Source of the DNA: Lumbricus terrestris
Taxonomy: Eukaryota > Annelida > Clitellata > Crassiclitellata > Lumbricidae
DNA length: 64,000 bases
Direction of reading: 5' to 3'
Assembly (NCBI GenBank): GCA_949752735.1
Contig: OX457047.1
Location: forward strand, 41,172,437-41,236,436
Shown here: positions 58,523 to 64,000 of the stretch, piece by piece
Layout of the letters: every line of letters starts with the position of its first letter
Numbering within the stretch: position 1 is the stretch's first letter
Notes under the pieces: generated by a model
Database searches by the model: none
The model's input: the letters and a program-made list of their open reading frames with translations, nothing else
What the model was told of the DNA's origin: nothing
Position numbers and translations under genes: made by a program

Positions 58523-58906
58523 CCTTGCGCACACAAACTTAAAATCCGACGATTCCTACAACCTTCCTTTCGCAAGATGGTGCCATTTCTAACTTTCTTG
58601 CACACACGAACTCAAAAACCGACGAATACTCCAACCTTCCAATCCCAAGATAGGTCCATTTCTAACTTTCTTGTACCAACGAACTCAAAAACCGACGAAT
58701 ACTTCAACCTTCCAATCCCAAGATGGGGCCATTTCTAACTTTCTTATACCAACGAACTCAAAAACCGACGAAATCCTCAACCTTCCACGCCAATATGGTA
58801 CCAGTTCTAACTTTCATTTACACAGAAACTCAAAAATCGAACAGCAGCACTATCAGCCGTTTGCAGCATGGCCCCTTTCTACATCACACACACACATATA
58901 CAAACA
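58523..58906 (+). repeat. 384-bp duplicate of pre-gap sequence, likely assembly redundancy
   Basis: 58523-58906 repeats 57939-58322 with no difference seen, then continues into unique spacer sequence. The right arm contains this segment only once. Simplest reading: two contigs overlapping in the arm were not merged. Confidence 0.85.
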
Positions 58907-60397
58907 TGCGCAATTAGATCAAGCTTTGTCTCGTAGAAGTTAAAGTTGAATACGCCCCGGCACAGCTCTTTCAATAAATTCCTTCACCTGCAACACGCAT
59001 GAGTCTTTAAATTCATACGAGTCAAAGCATGATCGATTGCGAGCGCATGTCTCGCCGTCGCTGTCACGTCGATGGATTCGAAGTCGCACGAGAGGGTCGG
59101 AGCGCCACGCCACCGCCACCGCCGCACTGCAGGAAAGTGCCATCGCCGCACGAATTTGCGCAGCCAAAAATGTCTGGACTTAGAATTTTCGATGTGTCGA
59201 ACGCAGGTTTCGACCAATTTGCCTGTGTGCTACACCTAAATCCACATGTAATTAGCTGTCAGCAACCCTAACTTGTATTCTTCGCTTGTTATAGTCGTAC
59301 TCTGTCAAAATTGGTGACGCATCACAAATGCGGCACACCTTTTTGTTTGCACAAATCCTAAGAATGTATGCTCCTCCCCCACCCCAATATTTCGACAACT
59401 TAACACACCCAACCCTAAAAAGCCATGTAATTCATAGCCTGCAGTTCTAAATTTATCAAAATTGTTGCCATATATCAACCAATGATACTCATAATTTGCA
59501 CAAACTTAAGATTGCACCCTCTCCCCCACCCAACATTTCACCAACTTAACATACTCAAACCTAAACAGCCGTGCAATGCACAGTCTGCAAACCTAACTTT
59601 GCCAAAATTATTGACATATTGCAAACTCTGAACATCTTTGTTTCCACAAATTGAAGAGTGTGCTCCTCTCTACACCTCACACTTCGCATCTTACATCGTT
59701 CCCCATGCAATCCCTGCATTTCATGCTTAGTACTTCGTTCGCCTTGCAATATCTACATTTCATACTTAGCAAATTTACAAGTTTGACTTTGCACATTGGT
59801 AATAGCTCGTGCATTACTTTGAAATAATTCGAAAAGTACAAGTCCTATTCGCTCGCACAACTATCATACTTATCATTTTGACTGTGTCAATGATCATTAC
59901 TGCTACTTTGCAGCTATGAAGTTCAAGTCTTTGACTTATGTATATTACATTCTTCACAGTTTCATGTATCCTTGTTACCTTAATTTAGAAAAAATTGGTC
60001 AAAGTATATATCTGTAACTTAGAAATTTTAAAAGCTCTCGTGTGTGTGTAAAATATTGACTGTGTATTCCCTTGTAGTGGCAAAGTTGCCTGTGTGTGCT
60101 AGATGCTCTTAGGTGTATGAGAAATGCTGCATGTGTTCGATATTTGGTCATGTCTGGGCAGGAAAAGTTGCTCGGGCACCATCTTGGGAGCAGAACTTTG
60201 TTCATTTTATTTGTGATCTTAAGCTATTGATAAATGCTGCAAATGCGCCACCTAGAGGTTTGAAGATTGTATGTTTCCATGTCTTTTGGATTCGTGTGTG
60301 TGTGATAGTCTGAAGATGCGACACCTTGTGAATTGAAATATGCATACATGGGATATTTGGACATAGCCTTGCGAGAAAGGATGATTGTGTGTGCGTG
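58907..60397. other. Foldback spacer (about 1.5 kb)
   Basis: Unique sequence between the arms. About 59290-59690 has degenerate units of roughly 140 bp (TTTGCACAAA..., CCTCTCCCCCACCC..., CAACTTAACA...). 59040-59160 is GC-rich. Frames are at most 80 codons and none resembles a transposase, polymerase or integrase. Orientation relative to the arms is uncertain because of the gap. Confidence 0.6.
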
Positions 60398-62875
60398 TGT
60401 TTGTATATGTGTGTGTGTGATGTAGAAAGGGGCCATGCTGCAAACGGCTGATAGTGCTGCTGTTCGATTTTTGAGTTTCTGTGTAAATGAAAGTTAGAAC
60501 TGGTACCATATTGGCGTGGAAGGTTGAGGATTTCGTCGGTTTTTGAGTTCGTTGGTATAAGAAAGTTAGAAATGGCCCCATCTTGGGATTGGAAGGTTGA
60601 AGTATTCGTCGGTTTTTGAGTTCGTTGGTACAAGAAAGTTAGAAATGGACCTATCTTGGGATTGGAAGGTTGGAGTATTCGTCGGTTTTTGAGTTCGTGT
60701 GTGCAAGAAAGTTAGAAATGGCACCATCTTGCGAAAGGAAGGTTGTAGGAATCGTCGGATTTTAAGTTTGTGTGCGCAAGGGAGAAAGAAATGATACCAT
60801 CTTGCGAAAGGAAGATTGTAGGAATCGTCGGATTTTAAGTTTGTGTGTGCAAGGGAGAAAGAAATGTTCCCATCTTGGGAAAGGAAGGTTGCACGAATCG
60901 CTGGATTTTAAGTTTGTGTGTGCAAGGAAGTAAGAAATGTTGCTACAGATTGTGTGTTTCTAAGTTGTACAAGTCTAAAATATAAGGAATTATCTCCAAC
61001 TGTGGAATGGGAGAGTGATTCGTTTGTATGTTTCTAAGTTGTACAAGGCTAAAATATAAAGAAATTGGATGGTCAAGTTGAAAAGCCGGTGTGTTTCTAA
61101 GTTCTACAAGTCTAAAATAAGCGGGATTATTTCCAAATAGAGAATGGAAGGTTGAGTATTTTGTGTGTTTCTAAGGTATACATGCCTAAAATAAAAGGAA
61201 TAATATTGGAATGGACGGCTGAGTAATTTGTATGTTTCTAAGGTATCCAAGCCTAAAATATGCGGAATTGGAATGGTCGGGTGAGTAATTTGTGTGTTTC
61301 TAACGTATACAAGGCTAAAATATAAGGAATTGGAAAGGAAAAGATGATCAGTTTGTGTGTTAAATTGCTATATGCACTAACAATATTATAGCATGGGTGC
61401 TGGGTAATAAGATTCTCGCTCGCCATCATCAAAGAAGGCTATTGACCATAAAAGAAGTCATAAAGGCATTAAGGCGTCCGCTGGACATCAAAGCCCTACA
61501 TTGGTGTCGACGACAGGTCATAAAAGAAGTCATTAAAGAATTCTGTTGGTCATAAAAGAAGTCATTAAAGGTGGCCGTTGGACATCAAAGGACTACCTTG
61601 GAGGCTCACGCAGGTCATTAAAAAGTCATTAGTATGATCATAAAAGGAAACCGTTGGACATCAAAGAAGCCATTAAAGAAGCCCGTTGATCATAAAAGAA
61701 GTCATTAAAGGCGGCCGTTGGACATCAAAGGAATTCATTAGAGGCGCACACAGGTCATTAAAAAGTCATTAGTCAGCTCATCAAAGGAAACCGTTGGACA
61801 TCAAAGAAGCCATTAAAGAATGCCGTTGGTCATAAAAGAAGTCATTAAAGATTTAGATCAAAGGAAACCGTTGGACTTTATAGATCAAAGGAGATATTTA
61901 TGGCCTGGGGCTATAAACACCTGTGTAGGGTAAATGTTCGCTGATTGGTTAGAGCTTTCAGATGCTGCTCGTTTGATTGACAGCACGTTGGGGCACTGCT
62001 TAGCGCTGATTGGTTACAGCTTTCCGAGGCTGCTCGTTTGATTGACAGGTCGTTGGGTCGCTGCTCGTTTGATTGACAGGCCGCTGTGTCGCTGCTTAGC
62101 GCTGATTGGTCGGCGGATTATAGCGGCTGGCTGGCGGGCGAGCGGGCGAATTAGCCTACTAGCCCATAGCCCAGCGGATTAGCACAATAGCCCGGCTGTA
62201 GCGCGGTGGGCGGATTAGCACACTAGCCCATAGCCCATAGCCCATAGCCCATAGCCCAGCGGCTTAGCACACTAGCCCATAGCCCATAGCCCAGCGGCTT
62301 AGCACAATAGCCCATAGCCCATAGCCCAGCGGCTTAGCACAATAGCCCATAGCCCATAGTCCATAGCCCAGCGGCTTAGCACAATAGCCCATAGCCCATA
62401 GCCCATAGCCCAGCGGCTTAGCACAATAGCCCATAGCCCATAGCCCAGCGGATTAGCATACTAGCCTAGCAGCCCATAGCCCATAGCCCATAGCCCATAG
62501 CCCAGCGGCTTAGCACACTAGCCCATAGCCCATAGCCCAGCGGCTTAGCACAATAGCCCATAGCCCATAGCCCAGCGGCTTAGCACAATAGCCCATAGCC
62601 CATAGTCCATAGCCCAGCGGCTTAGCACAATAGCCCATAGCCCATAGCCCATAGCCCAGCGGCTTAGCACAATAGCCCATAGCCCATAGCCCATAGCCCA
62701 GCGGATTAGCATAATAGCCTAGCAGCCAAGGGGGGGGGCGTGGCCTAATAGCCCGGCAGCCAAGGGGGCGTGGCCTAATAGCCCTGCAGCCAAGGGGCGG
62801 GGCCTAATAGCCCGGCAGCCAAGAGGGCGGGGCCTAATCCCTCCATTGTTCTAGAAGACGCCTTCCTTCACTACT
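60398..62875 (-). repeat. Foldback right arm
   Basis: Inverted copy of 55846-58322 with the same blocks in reverse order, including the heptamer array (62110-62700) and the same internal segment duplication. That both arms share even the local duplication implies recent formation or continuing homogenisation by gene conversion. Confidence 0.88.
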
Positions 62876-62915
62876 GGTAGTGCTTAACGTCAACCAATTT
62901 AGCTATCAAACAGTG

Positions 62916-63140
62916 TAGTTTGTATCTCAACTTGATATAGCTCCCCATCAAGGTTCTACTTAGAAGCGCTCCCGATTGTAGCGCGGACACTGAATCTGAG
63001 TTTCGGCCCGAAGCGCAGAACAATGGCGAGTGGAGGACTTGCCCAAGGTCCCTACGAGCGGCTTGGGGTGGATTCGAACCTACAATCCCCCGGCTGCAAG
63101 GCATGAACAATGAACATATCCGTTACACTACCGCGCCCCA
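62916..63140 (-). mobile_element. tRNA-derived SINE (family A), copy 4
   Basis: In minus orientation: GGGGCGCGGTAGTGTAACGG head, GTAGGTTCGAATCCACCCC box B, GGGCAAGTCCTCCACTCGCC, CGCTTCGGGCCGAAACTCAG, then CGGGAGCGCTTCTAAGTAG and GGAGCTATATCAAGTTGAGA tail. It begins about 35 bp outside the foldback right end. Confidence 0.82.
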
Positions 63141-63154
63141 TAAAGTCAAGCCGA

Positions 63155-63515
<361 letters not shown>

Positions 63516-63589
63516 ACTACTAGGCCTACGGCTACAGCAACTACATGTAGTACAGTACTACTGCCAAATAGTTTGTCATTGATTGCATA

Positions 63590-63695
63590 TTTTCAATGCC
63601 AGTTCCTAGTCTGGATAAAGGAGGAGGGCGTCGCTAATGATCTCTGTTATTACACAGTGATGTTAGACTGCCACTACAACTACCACTAAACAGTC
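63590..63695 (+). repeat. 113-bp short interspersed repeat, copy 9
   Basis: AATGCCAGTTCCTAGTCTGG, ATAAAGGAGGAGGGCGTCGC, TAATGATCTCTGTTATTACA and CAGTGATGTTAGACTGCCAC. Full length but diverged. Confidence 0.65.
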
Positions 63696-63821
63696 GTCCA
63701 TTGGTGACTTGTTGCAGGACATTCCAAAGAGAAAGGAGAATTATTTGGGACCTGGTGAGTAATAATAATGGTCAAAATAGACCTAATTAATATAGGTTGG
63801 TTCCTAATGTCTGATTATAAC

Positions 63822-63876
63822 GGCGTCCTCCTATCTTTACACAGACCTGGAATGCACTGTCAGGGTATAAGGGAGT
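63822..63876 (-). repeat. 113-bp short interspersed repeat, copy 10 (fragment)
   Basis: GGCGTCCTCCTATCTTTACA, then CAGACCTGGAATGCACTGTC, matching the CTCCTCCTTTATCCAGGCTT/GGGACTGGCACTG part. Confidence 0.45.
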
Positions 63877-64000
63877 GGGCAGTTTTAATAAGATATAGAT
63901 GAATGCAGATATCCAACATTTAACCATAGCTTATGACAACAAAAGACGGAAATTGTTTCTGCCATATTGCAGTTCTTTTCACTTTTTCTACTGGTCGCAT

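Larger units (their letters stand above)
55846..62875. mobile_element. 7-kb foldback element with 2.48-kb inverted arms made of tandem repeats
   Basis: The ends are AGTAGTGAAGGAAGGCGTCT and its inverse, flanked by the 6-bp GGTAGT at 55840-55845 and 62876-62881. The left arm (55846-58322, 2477 bp) and right arm (60398-62875, 2478 bp) match through all repeat blocks; a C8/G9 homopolymer difference (55983-55990 against 62730-62738) explains the length difference. No gene is seen. A 6-bp duplication with AGT...ACT termini and long TIRs containing minisatellites recalls Polinton/Maverick ends; arms built of tandem repeats recall sea urchin TU and Drosophila FB elements. Classification is open. Confidence 0.88.

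Noticed and set aside
58087..58738. Frames of 151-199 codons spanning the gap
   Set aside because: They include undetermined bases and lie in tandem repeats of the foldback arm.

Overview
The window is eukaryotic, from a repeat-rich, intron-rich metazoan. There are no operons or bacterial signals. Microsatellites, tRNA-type SINEs, CR1/L2-like LINE remains, DNA-transposon derivatives and dense AGGCCTA motifs suggest a marine invertebrate, possibly an echinoderm or other deuterostome. The taxon is an inference and was not tested. The only host gene I can support lies on the minus strand. Three exons (34088-34281, 24832-24885, 23515-23682) join in phase and encode consecutive parts of the amino-terminal domain of an AMPA/kainate-class ionotropic glutamate receptor. 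The other exons are not recognisable and probably lie outside the window, so most of the sequence is intron and flank filled with mobile DNA.

Two related, complete, very young LTR retrotransposons dominate the middle. Element 1 (14524-23438, minus strand) has 2197-bp LTRs and a CATC target duplication. Element 2 (35210-44977, plus strand) has LTRs of about 2350 bp and a GTTG duplication. Both carry one long Gag gene (capsid-like region and three CCHC zinc knuckles) that begins inside the 5' LTR and reads through the LTR/internal junction and primer-binding site. Neither has any pol. Element 2 Gag is open (1016 codons from its first ATG); element 1 Gag has one in-frame stop. Both must borrow reverse transcriptase and integrase from an unseen partner.

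The right side holds a 7.0-kb foldback element (55846-62875). Its two inverted arms of about 2.48 kb are nearly identical and are built from five successive blocks of different tandem repeats. They surround a spacer of about 1.5 kb. The ends read AGTAGTGAAGG and the flanks repeat GGTAGT (6 bp). A 200-N assembly gap falls at the end of the left arm and is followed by an exact-looking 384-bp repeat of the sequence before it, probably an assembly artefact caused by the palindrome.

Other mobile DNA: a 5'-truncated CR1-like LINE (27044-29133) with a second 3' fragment (51992-52205); a tRNA-derived SINE (4 copies) whose tail matches the end of that LINE, including its last codons and stop; a 113-bp short interspersed family (about 10 copies, two with 13-14-bp target duplications); a 1.7-kb hAT-like element (5263-6988); two copies of a hAT-like MITE with 8-bp duplications (32821-32965, 52870-53046); a 944-bp TA-flanked element (48019-48962); and a 43-bp-stem hairpin (46738-46826). 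Long simple-sequence arrays fill much of the rest and account for most long open frames.
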